Source: Pseudomonas sp. 8O (GTDB lineage: Bacteria; Pseudomonadota; Gammaproteobacteria; Pseudomonadales; Pseudomonadaceae). From it: 64,000 nt of DNA. How positions within the stretch are numbered: the stretch's first letter is position 1; every line of letters begins with the position of its first letter. The DNA lies in the NCBI RefSeq assembly GCF_902506495.1, contig NZ_LR733264.1, positions 806,001-870,000 on the forward strand, read 5' to 3'. This document shows positions 19,700-28,256 of the stretch, one piece after another. A program made the translations under genes and the position numbers. The notes beneath the pieces were generated by a model. The model searched no databases. It was given only the letters and a program-made list of their open reading frames with translations, and was not told the DNA's origin.

Positions 19700-20443
19700 G
19701 TGATTGAGGCACTGGCGCCGTTGTTCATCGGCGATTTCTCCTCTTATCGGGACACCCTGGTGCTGCACGACGACCCACGGCCCTCGGTGCCGCTGCGCGA
19801 ACTGCTCAGCGACGAGGGGCTACCGGTGCTGCTGGCGCGTTTCGGCGAGTCGTACACCGGCGGTGACCGCCGCGCGCTGCTGTCGCAGTGGTCGAAGCAT
19901 TATTTCGTGCGCCTGATCCCGCCGGTGGTGGCCGCTGCGCTGGTGCTGAACCGGCGCCTGCCGCTGCATCTCGACGACATGGACGTGGTGCTCGATGCGC
20001 AGTACCTGCCACAGGCGTTCAAGCTGCGCGATGCGGGTGAACCGTTCGCCCCTGGCGATCCGTTCGAGCGTTTCGCCCATCTCCAGCACGACCATCTGGC
20101 GCCATTGATTCAGGCATTCACCGCGCAGGTGAAGATCGCGCCCAAGGTGCTCTGGAGCAACGCCGGCAATTACTTCGAGTGGATTCTGACGGCGCTGGGC
20201 AAGGTACTGCCTGCACCCGTGCTGGCTGATGGTTTCAGCCTCCTGCAGGCGACCCTGCAGTCTGATGGACGGCGCAACCCGCTGTATCAGCCGGTGCGTT
20301 ATGTCGAGCTGCAGGGCGCTGCCCTGCCTTGGCGGCAACGGCGGGTGTGCTGCATTCGCTATCTGCTGCCCGAGCTCGAACTGTGCGAGAACTGCCCGCT
20401 GCTCGATGAGCCTCCAGCACAGGCAGTTGGTTCGACGCCTTGA
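19700..20443 (+). CDS. fhuF: FhuF-type ferric-siderophore reductase
   Basis: Cytoplasmic or membrane-associated [2Fe-2S] reductase of 247 residues. Seen: the diagnostic C-terminal cluster motif with two adjacent cysteines, an RYLLP segment, and CENC (C217, C218, C229, C232), plus the LDDMDVVLDAQ segment and a conserved WSNAGNYFEW. Known: FhuF reduces iron in ferric hydroxamates after import, releasing Fe(II). That agrees with the FhuB-type permease and with intact uptake, unlike pyoverdine, where iron is freed in the periplasm. The GTG start at 19700 has only a weak CAGGG ahead of it. The gene ends 10 bp from the convergent ATPase gene. Confidence 0.9.
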   Translation: MIEALAPLFIGDFSSYRDTLVLHDDPRPSVPLRELLSDEGLPVLLARFGESYTGGDRRALLSQWSKHYFVRLIPPVVAAALVLNRRLPLHLDDMDVVLDAQYLPQAFKLRDAGEPFAPGDPFERFAHLQHDHLAPLIQAFTAQVKIAPKVLWSNAGNYFEWILTALGKVLPAPVLADGFSLLQATLQSDGRRNPLYQPVRYVELQGAALPWRQRRVCCIRYLLPELELCENCPLLDEPPAQAVGSTP

Positions 20444-20453
20444 GGCGTGCCGC

Positions 20454-21221
20454 TCAGTGCAGGTAGCTGATCGGCGAACCGTCTGCCGGATTGGCCATCA
20501 CGCCCATGGGCACTCCGTAGATGCGCTCCAGGGTTTCACCGTGCATCAGCTCGGCCGGGCTGCCTTGCGCCAGCAGACGGCCGCTGTGCAGGGCCAGCAG
20601 GTGATCGCAATAGCGCGCGGCCATGTTGATGTCGTGCAGCACCACCAGCACGCCCAGTCCCAGCTCGCGGCTGAGGTCGTGAACGCGTGAGAGGACTTCC
20701 ACCTGGTGGGCGATGTCCAGCGCCGAGGTGGGTTCGTCGAGCAGCAGGTAACGGGTGTTCTGCGCCAGCAGCATGGCCAGCCAGACGCGCTGGCGTTCGC
20801 CTCCGGACAGATGATCGACCAGACGATCGGCAAATACGCCGGTATCGGTGAGGTCCAGGGCGCGCTCGATGTGCGCGCGGTCTTCGCTGCCCAGACGGCC
20901 AAGGGCGCCATGCCAGGGATAACGACCGAAGCCCACCAGCTCGCGTACGGTCAGGCCGTCGGTCTGCGGTAACTGCTGGGGCAGGTAGGCCACCTGCCGG
21001 GCGAAGTCGCGCTGGCCCCAGGCCGGCAATGGTTTGCCATCGAGCAGGATGTGGCCGCCGCTGGGAGACTGCTGGCGGGCGAGCAATTTGATCAGGGTGG
21101 ACTTGCCTGAACCGTTGTGGCCGATCAGGCCGACCATGCGTCCGGCATCGATGTGCAGGCTCAGGGGATGCAGCAGGGTGCGTTCAGGAATGCTGAAACT
21201 GACGCTTTGCAATTCGAACAT
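20454..21221 (-). CDS. Iron-siderophore ABC transporter ATPase (FhuC/FecE-type)
   Basis: ATPase of 255 residues energising the FhuB-type permease. Seen: Walker A GHNGSGKST (34-42), Q-loop PQQLPQ, signature LSGGERQR, Walker B LLLDEPTSALD and an H-loop in VVLHDIN. The gene is convergent with fhuF and has its own upstream Fur-box-like element, so the ATPase gene is split from the permease/binding-protein operon but apparently under the same control. Length and motifs fit FhuC. Confidence 0.93.
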   Translation of the reverse strand: MFELQSVSFSIPERTLLHPLSLHIDAGRMVGLIGHNGSGKSTLIKLLARQQSPSGGHILLDGKPLPAWGQRDFARQVAYLPQQLPQTDGLTVRELVGFGRYPWHGALGRLGSEDRAHIERALDLTDTGVFADRLVDHLSGGERQRVWLAMLLAQNTRYLLLDEPTSALDIAHQVEVLSRVHDLSRELGLGVLVVLHDINMAARYCDHLLALHSGRLLAQGSPAELMHGETLERIYGVPMGVMANPADGSPISYLH

Positions 21222-21262
21222 GAAGCCGTCCGCTGTGGGGTTGCGAAGGGCGTCAATCTAAT

Positions 21263-21281
21263 TCAAACGCTAATCGTTATC
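21263..21281 (-). promoter_or_regulatory. Fur-box-like site upstream of the siderophore ATPase gene
   Basis: On the minus strand the sequence GATAACGATTAGCGTTTGA agrees with 12 of 19 classical Fur-box positions, including the whole GATAA-GAT half. It lies 42-60 bp upstream of the ATPase start, a repressor position. It is the second such site flanking the siderophore uptake genes. Confidence 0.5.
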
Positions 21282-21314
21282 AATTTTGTGGTGCCTGCCG
21301 TATTCCCGATCCGC

Positions 21315-21333
21315 AGGGTGCGCTGCGCGCACC
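21315..21333. repeat. Short GGTGCGC palindrome, same family as the repeat at 30143-30213
   Basis: AGGGTGCGC-TGC-GCGCACC forms a small perfect hairpin in the gap between the ATPase gene and the sstT gene. The same AGGGTGCGC..GCGCACC core occurs twice in the 30.1-30.2 kb intergenic repeat. Confidence 0.55.
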
Positions 21334-21347
21334 GCTGTTGGACAATA

Positions 21348-21368
21348 GGCTCGTCTGATGGACGAGCC
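21348..21368 (-). terminator. Hairpin downstream of sstT, possible terminator
   Basis: GGCTCGTC pairs perfectly with GACGAGCC across a 5-nt loop, 9 bp past the sstT stop on the minus strand. No clear U-run follows, so it may be only a transcript-end stabilising hairpin. Confidence 0.4.
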
Positions 21369-21376
21369 CCCGAGAT

Positions 21377-22600
21377 TCAGGCCTGACGCTGCTCTTGCGC
21401 CATACAGGCAGCGGCAGTGAACAGCACGTCGGTGGAGGAGTTCAGTGCGGTTTCCGCCGAATCCTGAACGATGCCGATGATGAAGCCGATGGCGACGATC
21501 TGCATGGCCACTTCGTTGGGGATACCGAACAGGCTGCAGGCCAGCGGGATCAGCAGCAGCGAGCCGCCGGCGACACCCGAAGCACCACAGGCACTGATCG
21601 AGGCCAATATGCTCAGCAGCAGGGCGGTGGGCAGGTCGACGGGGATACCCAGGGTATGCACCGCTGCCAGGGTCAGGACGGTGATGGTGATTGCCGCACC
21701 GGCCATATTGATGGTGGCGCCCAGCGGGATCGATACCGAATAGGTTTCCTCGTGCAGGCCCAGACGCTGGCTCAGTTGCAGGTTGACTGGGATGTTGGCG
21801 GCCGAGCTGCGGGTGAAGAAGGCGGTGATGCCGCTTTCGCGCAGGCAGGTGAACACCAGCGGATAAGGGTTGCGACGAATCTTCCAGTACACCAGCGCCG
21901 GGTTGACCACCAGGGCCACCAGCAACATGCAGCCGACCAGCACAATCAGCAGGTGCAGGTAGCCGAGCAGGGCGTCGAAACCGGACTCGGCCAGGGTCGC
22001 GGCGACCAGGCCGAAGATACCCAGTGGTGCCAGGCGGATCACCAGTTTGACGATGGCCGTAACGCCATTGGACAGGTCGCCCAGTAGCTGCTTGCTGCTG
22101 GCGCTGGCATGACGGAAGGCGAAGCCGAGGCCGATGGCCCAGGCCAGAATGCCGATGAAGTTACCCTTCAACAGGGCATTGACCGGATTGTCGACCACGT
22201 TCATCAGCAGGGTCTTGAGCACCTCGCCGATGCCGCCGGGGGGCGTCAGCTCAGCGGCCTGGCTGCTCAACACCAGCGACGACGGGAAGGCGAAGCTGGC
22301 AATCACCGCCACCAGGGCAGCGCTGAAGGTACCGATCAGGTACATCAGCAGGATCGGGCGAATGTGGGTCTGCTGGCCTTGCTGGTGGTTGGCGATGGAC
22401 GACATCACCAGGATGAACACCAGGACCGGCGCCACCGCCTTCAACGCCGAAACGAACACGTTGCCGATGAAACCGACAGACAGCGCTGCCTGCGGGGCGA
22501 TGACGGCAAGGGCGATACCTGCGAGCAGGCCGATGATGATCTGCGTCACCAGGCTGGTGCGGTTGAGAAGCTGCAGGGCAGGGTGGATGGCTTGGGACAT
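21377..22600 (-). CDS. sstT: Serine/threonine sodium symporter (SstT-like)
   Basis: Inner-membrane dicarboxylate/amino-acid:cation symporter family protein of 407 residues. Known: SstT takes up serine and threonine with Na+. Seen: hydrophobic segments throughout, [19 protein letters not shown] near the N-terminus, the hairpin-loop [28 protein letters not shown], and [17 protein letters not shown] near the C-terminus, all SstT-like. I placed the start at the ATG complementary to 22598-22600 ([14 protein letters not shown]), which gives the usual family length; the frame is open further upstream but encodes a low-complexity, unfamily-like extension. Divergent from the glutamine synthetase-like gene. 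Confidence 0.92.
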   Translation of the reverse strand: MSQAIHPALQLLNRTSLVTQIIIGLLAGIALAVIAPQAALSVGFIGNVFVSALKAVAPVLVFILVMSSIANHQQGQQTHIRPILLMYLIGTFSAALVAVIASFAFPSSLVLSSQAAELTPPGGIGEVLKTLLMNVVDNPVNALLKGNFIGILAWAIGLGFAFRHASASSKQLLGDLSNGVTAIVKLVIRLAPLGIFGLVAATLAESGFDALLGYLHLLIVLVGCMLLVALVVNPALVYWKIRRNPYPLVFTCLRESGITAFFTRSSAANIPVNLQLSQRLGLHEETYSVSIPLGATINMAGAAITITVLTLAAVHTLGIPVDLPTALLLSILASISACGASGVAGGSLLLIPLACSLFGIPNEVAMQIVAIGFIIGIVQDSAETALNSSTDVLFTAAACMAQEQRQA

Positions 22601-22816
22601 CGCGTGGTTCTCTGGTTGCTGGGCGTGTGGCAATGGCCGTCGCGCCTGGGTCGAGAGGGCTTTCAGCGCAGCCTGTGGAAGGGCGTCCGAAAAATAGCGC
22701 GCGACTCTAGCACAGCCCCACGCTGCTTCGAGGCAGCGGCAGGCATCTGGACGACAGGGTGCAAGCCGGTGTCGCATCTCGGCAAGCTTTGCCTGCTTGA
22801 AATATCGAACGACTGG

Positions 22817-22833
22817 TGCGTATTTTGTACGCA
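22817..22833. other. Perfect 6-bp inverted repeat in the sstT / glutamine-synthetase-like intergenic region
   Basis: TGCGTA-TTTTG-TACGCA is a perfect inverted repeat with a 5-bp spacer, 46 bp before the plus-strand gene. The size and symmetry fit a dimeric transcription-factor operator. The rest of the 278-bp region (22601-22878) has no gene and no convincing promoter that I can read. Confidence 0.4.
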
Positions 22834-22878
22834 TCGTCGCCGTCAGGCGGTATTCGCGTCATTCAAGGACAACAAAAG

Positions 22879-24222
22879 ATGAGCACTGCCAGCCGCCAGG
22901 CACTGGAAACCCTGCTGCAGGGTATCGATGAGATCGATTGCGTAACCCCGGACCTCAATGGCGTTCCGCGCGGCAAGGTGATGACGGCCGAGGGTTTTCT
23001 TGAGGGACGGCGCCTGCAGCTCGCTCGCGGTGTGCTGCTGCAATGCATCATGGGCGGCTATCCGCCGGCACGTTTCTACGGTGGTGACGACGGCGATCTG
23101 GTGCTTAACGCCGAACCTGGCCAGATACACCGTCTGCCCTGGAGCGAGTCGCCGCGCGCACTGGCCATCTGCGACGCGGACGAACTGGACGGGCGTAGCT
23201 CCGGGCTTTCCACTCGCGGTCTGCTCAAACGTGTACTTGCACGCTACGCCGAGCATGGCTGGCAGCCGGTGGTGGCGACCGAGCTGGAGTTCTTCGTGTT
23301 CGCCGCCAATCCCGATCCGCAGCAGCCGTTCCAGCCGCCATTGGGGCTGGATGGACGTCGCGAGGATGGCGGTTCGGCGTTCAGCGTCAGCTCCGGCAAT
23401 GGTCTGCGGCCTTTCTTCGCCGAGGTCTATCGCTGCATGGAGGCATTGGGGCTGCCGCGCGATACCTTCATGCACGAGATGGGCGTCAGCCAGTTCGAGA
23501 TCAACCTGCTGCATGGTGACGCGCTGCAATTGGCCGATCAGACCTTCCTGTTCAAGCACTTGCTCAAGGAGGTCGGCTTCAAGCATGGCCTTTCCGTGGT
23601 CTGCATGGCCAAACCGCTGGCGCATACCCCGGGCAGCTCCATGCATATCCATCAGAGCGTGGTGGAGCAGGGTAGCGGTCGCAACATCTTCAGCGCGGAG
23701 AAAGGCGAGGCGACAGCGGCTTTTTATCACTTCATCGGCGGTCAGCAGGCGGCGATGGCCGATTTCACCCTGCTGTTCGCACCGCACGTGAATTCCTATC
23801 AGCGTCTGTGCCATCCCTATGCGTCGCCGAACAACGCCTGCTGGTCGGCTGACAACCGTGCTGCGGGGCTGCGTATTCCGGCCAGTGCCCCGGTGGCGCG
23901 GCGGGTGGAGAATCGCCTGCCGGGTGCCGATGCCAATCCTTATCTGGCCCTGGCTGCCAGCCTGGCAGCCGGGCTGCATGGCCTGGCGCGCGAACTGCAA
24001 CCCAGTGCGCCGATCCAGGGTGAGTTCGAGGTGCCGGAAGAATTGGCGCTACCCTGTACCATGCACGCCGCGATCGAGCGTCTGAAACGCAGCGAGCTGG
24101 CAATCGAACTGTTCGGTGCGGAATTCATCGAAGGTTACATCGCCAGCAAGACCCTGGAGCTGACCAGCTTCTACGATGAAATTACGCCCTGGGAGCGTCG
24201 TGTTCTCGCCGCACAGGCGTGA
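22879..24222 (+). CDS. Glutamine synthetase family protein (gamma-glutamylpolyamine/amine synthetase-like)
   Basis: Protein of 447 residues in the glutamine synthetase superfamily. Seen: N-terminal CVTPDLNGVPRGKVM, ATELEFFVF (first metal-binding Glu pair), a catalytic MHIHQS segment, and NSYQRLCHPYASPNNACWSADNR with the ATP/glutamate-binding Arg. Known: this PuuA/GlnA3-like branch ligates glutamate to polyamines or ethanolamine rather than to ammonia, and Pseudomonas has several paralogues for polyamine catabolism. The exact amine cannot be told from sequence. The start at 22879 has AAGGAC 8 nt upstream; an upstream in-frame ATG at 22816 lacks a ribosome site and would overlap the palindrome. 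The next gene encodes an MFS transporter, possibly co-transcribed. Confidence 0.88.
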   Translation: MSTASRQALETLLQGIDEIDCVTPDLNGVPRGKVMTAEGFLEGRRLQLARGVLLQCIMGGYPPARFYGGDDGDLVLNAEPGQIHRLPWSESPRALAICDADELDGRSSGLSTRGLLKRVLARYAEHGWQPVVATELEFFVFAANPDPQQPFQPPLGLDGRREDGGSAFSVSSGNGLRPFFAEVYRCMEALGLPRDTFMHEMGVSQFEINLLHGDALQLADQTFLFKHLLKEVGFKHGLSVVCMAKPLAHTPGSSMHIHQSVVEQGSGRNIFSAEKGEATAAFYHFIGGQQAAMADFTLLFAPHVNSYQRLCHPYASPNNACWSADNRAAGLRIPASAPVARRVENRLPGADANPYLALAASLAAGLHGLARELQPSAPIQGEFEVPEELALPCTMHAAIERLKRSELAIELFGAEFIEGYIASKTLELTSFYDEITPWERRVLAAQA

Positions 24223-24261
24223 CGCCATTCCCGGTTACCGTACAAGGAGCTTTACCCGTCA

Positions 24262-25578
24262 ATGCGACTGATCTGGAAGTCATTCCGCTCGCTGTACTTT
24301 GCCACTTTGCTGATGTTGCTCGGCTCCGGCCTGCTCAGTACCTATCTGGCGTTGCGTCTGGCCGACACCGTGGATGGTCTGTGGGTCGGTGCACTGATGG
24401 CGGCCAACTATTTCGGCCTGGTACTGGGTGGCAAGCTGGGGCATCGGCTGATCGGTCGGGTGGGTCACATCCGTGCCTATGTGGCCTGCGCCGGGGTAGT
24501 CACCGCAGCGGTGCTCGGCCATGGCCTGGTGGAGTGGCTGCCGCTTTGGCTGTTCCTGCGCGTGCTGGTAGGCCTGGGCATGATGTGCCAGTACATGGTG
24601 ATCGAGAGCTGGCTCAACGAGCAGGCTGAAGCCAGGCAGCGCGGCCTGGTGTTCAGTGGCTACATGGCGGCCTCCTATCTGGGGCTTATCCTTGGCCAGC
24701 TGGCTCTGGTCATACACCCGACGCTGGGGCTGGAGCTGCTGATGCTGGTCGCCCTGTGCTTTGCGCTGTGTCTGGTACCGGTGGCACTGACCCGGCGACT
24801 GCACCCTGCGCCTTTGCATCCGGCGCCGCTGGAGCTGCGTTTCTTCCTCAGTCGCGTGCCGCTGTCGCTGACAACCATCGCGGTGGCCGGTCTGCTGATC
24901 GGCTCGTTCTACGGTCTGGCACCGCTGTATGCCACGCGGATGGGCCTGTCGACCGAGCAGGTGGGTCTGTTCATGGGCAGCTGCATTCTCGCCGGCCTGC
25001 TGGTGCAATGGCCGCTGGGCTGGCTATCCGATCGGCATGACCGTGTGCGCCTGATTCGCGGCTGCGCGGTCTTGCTGCTGCTGACTGCCTTGCCGCTGGC
25101 GGCACTGCCAGAGGTCTTTCTCGGCTTGCTGTTCTGCGTCGGCTTTCTGGTCAGCCTGATGCAGTTCAGCCTCTACCCACTGGCGGTGGCCTTGGCCAAT
25201 GACCACGTCGAGCCTGAGCGCCGTGTGTCACTGACGGCCATGCTGCTGGTTACCTTCGGCGTGGGTGCCTGCATTGGTCCACTGCTGGCCGGTGTGCTGA
25301 TGCGTTTCTACGGCGCCAACATGCTCTATGTATTCTTCAGTGTCTGCGCGTTGATTCTGGTCTGGCGCATTCGTCCTGAAGTGGTGACCCATTTGCATCA
25401 GGTCGATGATGCGCCGCTGCACCATATGGCCATGCCGGGTAACGTCACCAGCTCGCCGCTGGTCGCTGCGCTCGACCCGAGGGTCGATGAGCAGGCGGTG
25501 CAGGAGCAGATGCAGGAACCAGCCGCTGCTGCGGCAGCGGCTGAAGAGGATCAGCAGAAAACGCAGGCGGGCCAGTAA
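24262..25578 (+). CDS. MFS transporter (YcaD-like)
   Basis: Major facilitator of 438 residues with about twelve hydrophobic segments. Seen: RLADTVDGLWVGALMAANYFGLVLGGKLGHRLIGR-type segments (loop 2-3 motif), and WPLGWLSDRHDRVR in the second half. The tail after residue about 385 is hydrophilic and ends in an Ala/Gln/Glu-rich stretch. The substrate is unknown; YcaD-family members remain uncharacterised. It follows the glutamine synthetase-like gene by 39 bp with AGGAG 12 nt ahead of the ATG, so both may form one unit, but no function follows from that. The stop is 12 bp from the convergent flgZ. Confidence 0.83.
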   Translation: MRLIWKSFRSLYFATLLMLLGSGLLSTYLALRLADTVDGLWVGALMAANYFGLVLGGKLGHRLIGRVGHIRAYVACAGVVTAAVLGHGLVEWLPLWLFLRVLVGLGMMCQYMVIESWLNEQAEARQRGLVFSGYMAASYLGLILGQLALVIHPTLGLELLMLVALCFALCLVPVALTRRLHPAPLHPAPLELRFFLSRVPLSLTTIAVAGLLIGSFYGLAPLYATRMGLSTEQVGLFMGSCILAGLLVQWPLGWLSDRHDRVRLIRGCAVLLLLTALPLAALPEVFLGLLFCVGFLVSLMQFSLYPLAVALANDHVEPERRVSLTAMLLVTFGVGACIGPLLAGVLMRFYGANMLYVFFSVCALILVWRIRPEVVTHLHQVDDAPLHHMAMPGNVTSSPLVAALDPRVDEQAVQEQMQEPAAAAAAAEEDQQKTQAGQ

Positions 25579-25590
25579 GGGCTGTGGGCG

Positions 25591-26340
25591 TCAGAAGGGG
25601 CCGTCGCTCTCGGTGCGACGCGCCTCGCGCTGCAACTGATAGACGAAGCGCTCGACCTGGCGTTGCTCCAGGCCGTTCAAGCGATGAAAACGCGTGCCGA
25701 CGAACGTCATGTCGACCTTGTCCTCGTATTGCACGTGACGTAACTCCACGGCGCAGGTCATGTTGCCGAATGGCAGATAGGCAGTGAGTCGCTCGTGTAC
25801 CTGGCCATTGCTCAGTTGCTGACTGAGGTTGCCGGCGAAACGCAGTTTGCAGCCGGTGGCCGAGATGTCCAGCAGATGACCTGACAGCGGTTCGCGCAGC
25901 TTGTCGCCGCTGAGTACGACCTTGACCAGATCGCTTTGCTTCAACTGCGCACGGAAGGCGCTGCGGCGCTGGTGATAGATCACTTCGGTGGGCAGCGGTG
26001 CCCAGTAGCAGGGGGCTCCCTCGAGTTCGCCAAGCTGCACGTCGTGATCACAGGTCCAGGCTACTCGTACCCCGTCGCGGAATGCCTCGACGTTGAAGGT
26101 TTCGCCTTGCTTGAGAAAACGTTCGCCATCGGTAGGGATGATCTCGTCCAGCGCTAAACGCGCACGGTCTTTATCGATTTCGACGAGGTAGCTTTGAAAA
26201 CGCTGGCCACGATCCTTGAACTGGATAACCAGGGGATCATGGTTCTGTTGCAATTGACGCAGGGTGGCAATGATCTCGACGGATGTCTTGAGCACCTTGG
26301 GCGGTTGAGGACCGCTCTCGTCGTTGAACGCACTGGACAC
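25591..26340 (-). CDS. flgZ: PilZ-domain flagellar brake protein (YcgR/FlgZ)
   Basis: Protein of 249 residues. Known: YcgR/FlgZ binds c-di-GMP and slows the flagellar motor. Seen: an N-terminal YcgR-N domain (about 15-120) and a C-terminal PilZ domain with QRRSAFRA (RxxxR) at about 124-131 and DISATG (D/NxSxxG) near 158-163, the two c-di-GMP-binding motifs; both are intact. Start is a GTG at 26340 with GGAGAG 9 nt upstream. It is the last gene of the minus-strand flgA-flgM-flgN-flgZ cluster, the standard Pseudomonas location. Confidence 0.92.
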   Translation of the reverse strand: MSSAFNDESGPQPPKVLKTSVEIIATLRQLQQNHDPLVIQFKDRGQRFQSYLVEIDKDRARLALDEIIPTDGERFLKQGETFNVEAFRDGVRVAWTCDHDVQLGELEGAPCYWAPLPTEVIYHQRRSAFRAQLKQSDLVKVVLSGDKLREPLSGHLLDISATGCKLRFAGNLSQQLSNGQVHERLTAYLPFGNMTCAVELRHVQYEDKVDMTFVGTRFHRLNGLEQRQVERFVYQLQREARRTESDGPF

Positions 26341-26431
26341 AGTTCGGAACTCTCCGAGTCATGGACTACAACGGCACTAGAATACTGGCAGAGTGCCTGC
26401 ATGTCCCTGTGCTTTTTGTTGGGGGGATGGC

Positions 26432-26899
26432 TCAGGCCTGGCTGAGCGGCCTTTGCTGCGCGATTCTAGCGGCACTGCCGCGGCTGTCATAGAGGCCGGG
26501 AGTCTCTGCGCCACGCAAAATGCCAAGGACGCTGCCGACCGAGGCCTGGTTGGCGCGAATCAAACGGCCATTGCGCAGATTGGCCTCCTGACAGCGCTGC
26601 AGGAGAGCGGACAACTCTTCACTGCGCGCCAGCAGTTGATCGCCGACGGAGGACTTGCTCGCCAGCGCTGAGAGCCCTTCGCGATCAGCACTCAGACCGG
26701 CGTTTTGCAGCAGACGACTGCGCTCGCTGCCATGCTGCTGAAGCAGGGCAAGCAGCGGTTGTTTTTCGCTGAGCAGGCTATTCAGGAGCGGTAGGTCGCG
26801 TTCGGTAAGGGCCTGGAACTCGCTATCGATCAGCTCAAGCAATTGCTTTGCAGTGCCGATATCGTTGGTGAAGAGGTCAAGCAAGGCTGTGTCGTTCAT
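26432..26899 (-). CDS. flgN: Flagellar export chaperone FlgN
   Basis: Helical protein of 155 residues. Known: FlgN is the cytoplasmic export chaperone for the hook-filament junction proteins FlgK and FlgL (encoded at 38.5-41.8 kb). Seen: an N-terminal LLDLFTNDIGTAKQLLELID amphipathic helix, a long helical body, and a C-terminal ANLRNGRLIRANQASVGSVL helix that matches the substrate-binding end of the family. It sits 50 bp after flgM and 91 bp before flgZ on the same strand. Confidence 0.9.
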   Translation of the reverse strand: MNDTALLDLFTNDIGTAKQLLELIDSEFQALTERDLPLLNSLLSEKQPLLALLQQHGSERSRLLQNAGLSADREGLSALASKSSVGDQLLARSEELSALLQRCQEANLRNGRLIRANQASVGSVLGILRGAETPGLYDSRGSAARIAQQRPLSQA

Positions 26900-26949
26900 G
26901 GCGGGCTCTTGGGGGTCGGGCGTCCAACACCCCCAGCGCAGCCCTGAGA

Positions 26950-27285
26950 CTAGCGCTGGGATTCGAAGTCGAGCAGTTTCTGGGCGACACGTTTGCTGTC
27001 GACCTGATAGCTGCCATCAGCGATGGCCTGTTTCAGCTGGGCCACACGCTCCTTGTTGACGATGGGCTGATCACGCAGCTTCTCGCCGATTGTTTGCAAC
27101 TGCTGTGCCTCGCGGCTCAGTTGCACCGATTCGCCGCTCTTGGCGTTGGTTTGTTCATCGTTACCGATGGCAGACGCCTGGTTCGGCTGTGCCGACTCAT
27201 TGCGATTGCCAGCCTGAGTCGCGCCGGTACGCCCCGCATTGGCGGGCGTATTGGCATTGTTCAGCCGGTTGAAGTCGATGACCAT
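26950..27285 (-). CDS. flgM: Anti-sigma-28 factor FlgM
   Basis: Protein of 111 residues. Known: FlgM holds FliA (sigma-28) inactive until it is secreted through the completed hook-basal body. Seen: N-terminal VIDFNRLNN, a polar, disordered middle, and the C-terminal sigma-binding part with [17 protein letters not shown] and KLLDF. The start at the ATG complementary to 27283-27285 is preceded by GAGG at good spacing; the longer open frame upstream would run through the promoter. A sigma-28 promoter lies 41-67 bp upstream, giving the known feedback loop in which sigma-28 drives its own antagonist. Confidence 0.93.
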   Translation of the reverse strand: MVIDFNRLNNANTPANAGRTGATQAGNRNESAQPNQASAIGNDEQTNAKSGESVQLSREAQQLQTIGEKLRDQPIVNKERVAQLKQAIADGSYQVDSKRVAQKLLDFESQR

Positions 27286-27325
27286 GATGCAGAACCTCGG
27301 ACGATATAGTGGACGCTTGCCATGC

Positions 27326-27352
27326 TTCTCGGCTGCAGCCGGGAAAACTTTA
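27326..27352 (-). promoter_or_regulatory. Sigma-28 (FliA) promoter of flgM
   Basis: On the minus strand: TAAAGTTT (27352-27345), an 11-bp spacer, then GCCGAGAA (27333-27326). That is a perfect -35 and a -10 with one mismatch to GCCGATAA. It is correctly placed between flgA and flgM. Confidence 0.85.
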
Positions 27353-27420
27353 GGATTAATTTCATAGCGTCGTTGAATAGTGTAGGGAATCGCCACGCTT
27401 TTGCGCTACAAGAAACATGC

Positions 27421-28179
27421 CTACATGGCTACTTCCACCTGACCAGGGCCAACCACTCGGGCTCGAACGACTCGCTGCGAGCGCAGGTTGCGTACATTGA
27501 TCTGCTCACCTGGAGCACCGTCTGTCAGGGCTTCGCCGGGCATGCGCACGTTGACCGTGATACCGCGAGCGCTGATCACCACCTGATCGCCCCGACGAAT
27601 GACCTCGGCTACTTGCAGGTGGGTAGAAAGAAGAATCTGGTCACTACCGAGCTGTCGTGTCAATTTCTTGCCGATCGCCTGGTTCAGGTCGGTGAGAAAG
27701 TTCTGCCCCAATTGTCCGACATCGCGTTCAACCAGGCTCAGATCCGCAGCCTTGACTACGCTCATGCGCTTGAGGGGGCGAGTCAGTACGACGATTGGGC
27801 GATACAAACGCACTTCAGCCGGCACGAATACGGTCCACGGGGCGCTGCCGTCGCAGCGCACCCGCGTGGTGACACGGCCCAACGGCTGCGCCGGGCTCTC
27901 CAGCGTGGTCGTCAGCGGCTGATCGCACAGCGGCAGACGCAACCGCGGGTCGAGACGGTTGACGCGAATCTCATGGCGGCCCTGAATTTCGCTACGCTGT
28001 AGATATTCAGTGGTTGCCTGCTCAAGAAAGGCCTCGGTGGCGCCGATAAGTTGCTCAGTGCTGGTAAAGGTGGCAGCCGCCGTAGCGCTGTAGCCGAGTG
28101 TCGGCAAAGCGAGTAAAACGGGCAAAGGCGCAAGGCACTTTGCCAGTAGCTGACGGAATGATGACGTTCTCTGCTTCAT
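27421..28179 (-). CDS. flgA: Flagellar P-ring assembly chaperone FlgA
   Basis: Periplasmic protein of 252 residues. Known: FlgA helps FlgI assemble the P ring around the rod. Seen: a signal peptide (MKQRTSS basic region, hydrophobic LAPLPVLLALPTLGYS, cleavage near ATA-AA), a middle SAF-like domain (KAADLSLVERDVGQLG) and a C-terminal domain with RRGDQVVISARG and GAPGEQINVRNLRS. The start at the ATG complementary to 28177-28179 gives the signal peptide; the longer open frame to 28242 overlaps the sigma-54 promoter. Divergent from cheV. Confidence 0.93.
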   Translation of the reverse strand: MKQRTSSFRQLLAKCLAPLPVLLALPTLGYSATAAATFTSTEQLIGATEAFLEQATTEYLQRSEIQGRHEIRVNRLDPRLRLPLCDQPLTTTLESPAQPLGRVTTRVRCDGSAPWTVFVPAEVRLYRPIVVLTRPLKRMSVVKAADLSLVERDVGQLGQNFLTDLNQAIGKKLTRQLGSDQILLSTHLQVAEVIRRGDQVVISARGITVNVRMPGEALTDGAPGEQINVRNLRSQRVVRARVVGPGQVEVAM

Positions 28180-28190
28180 AAGCAATGCAA

Positions 28191-28206
28191 AGCAAGCCCC
28201 GTGCCG
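28191..28206 (-). promoter_or_regulatory. Sigma-54 promoter of flgA
   Basis: Minus-strand CGGCAC-GGGGC-TTGCT: exact -12 box, -24 box with one mismatch (CGGCAC for TGGCAC), 5-bp spacer. It is 12 bp from the FlgA start codon, so the untranslated leader would be very short unless translation starts slightly downstream. Confidence 0.6.
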
Positions 28207-28256
28207 CCTGCTAGGCTCAATGGGGTAGGCGTTACTAGACAAGAAGGAGTCCGGGC

